Origin: Nyssa sinensis
Lineage: Eukaryota > Streptophyta > Magnoliopsida > Cornales > Nyssaceae
Direction: 5' to 3'
Assembly (NCBI GenBank): GCA_008638375.1
Contig: CM018031.1
Span: 60,814,688 to 60,878,687 of the forward strand
Length of the DNA: 64,000 nucleotides
Under the pieces are notes generated by a model. It had not been told where the DNA came from. It saw only the letters and a program-made list of their open reading frames with translations, and ran no database searches. A program made the position numbers and the translations under genes. Positions 63,939 through 64,000 of the stretch are shown here, in pieces (positions within the stretch are counted from its first letter, which is position 1; every line of letters begins with the position of its first letter).

Positions 63939-64000
63939 GTGAAAATGTACCATTTAAAAGTTATTCTTTTCCCATCTTTTTTATTTTCATTTTAAATTTA

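Noticed and set aside
1..64000. CRISPR arrays, operons, prophage, rRNA or functional tRNA genes
   Set aside because: None seen; tandem arrays present are microsatellites or SINE-linked repeats, and tRNA-like boxes belong to SINEs.

Overview
This is eukaryotic nuclear DNA from a flowering plant, most likely a eudicot. Coding exons are short and separated by AT-rich introns of up to several kilobases with GT-AG (rarely GC-AG) junctions. Intergenic DNA is full of CT/GA/AT microsatellites, MITEs and tRNA-derived SINEs, and every recognisable protein belongs to a standard land-plant family. No operon, phage, CRISPR or other prokaryotic feature is present, and I found no gene system that looks undescribed. 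Exon boundaries below were deduced by matching reading phase, splice signals and family-typical protein sequence by eye; no alignment was run.

Layout, left to right: (1) 3' part of the GPI-transamidase subunit PIG-S gene, + strand, 280-5025, 5' end outside the window. (2) A small SAM-domain protein gene, - strand, 16393-7984, convergent with PIG-S, with large TE-filled introns. (3) A UBA + PUB domain protein gene, - strand, 26281-18108. (4) First exon of a probable mitochondrial protein, - strand, from 29670. (5) A xyloglucan endotransglucosylase/hydrolase (XTH) gene, - strand, 34600-31986. (6) A SUMO gene, - strand, 42360-37566. (7) An XRI1-like (X-ray induced) gene, + strand, 49049-52164. 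(8) The 5' half of a purple acid phosphatase gene of the PAP15 type, + strand, from 60572, running off the right edge.

These are independent housekeeping or developmental genes: membrane-protein anchoring, wall remodelling, SUMO and ubiquitin pathways, meiosis/DNA repair and phosphate metabolism. From memory, Arabidopsis PAP15, a SAM-domain gene and PIG-S lie close together near At3g07130-At3g07180, so this window probably keeps that ancestral neighbourhood with other genes and repeats inserted.

The most unusual observations are: a SINE-like element whose body is expanded into a ~56-bp tandem array; two related MITEs with perfect 9-bp target duplications; a ~3.9-kb non-coding element downstream of XRI1; a frame disruption in one exon of the UBA-PUB gene that a tandem ATAGATAG splice acceptor would bypass; three GC-AG introns in two neighbouring genes; telo-box motifs just upstream of five start codons; and a uORF overlapping the PAP15 start codon.
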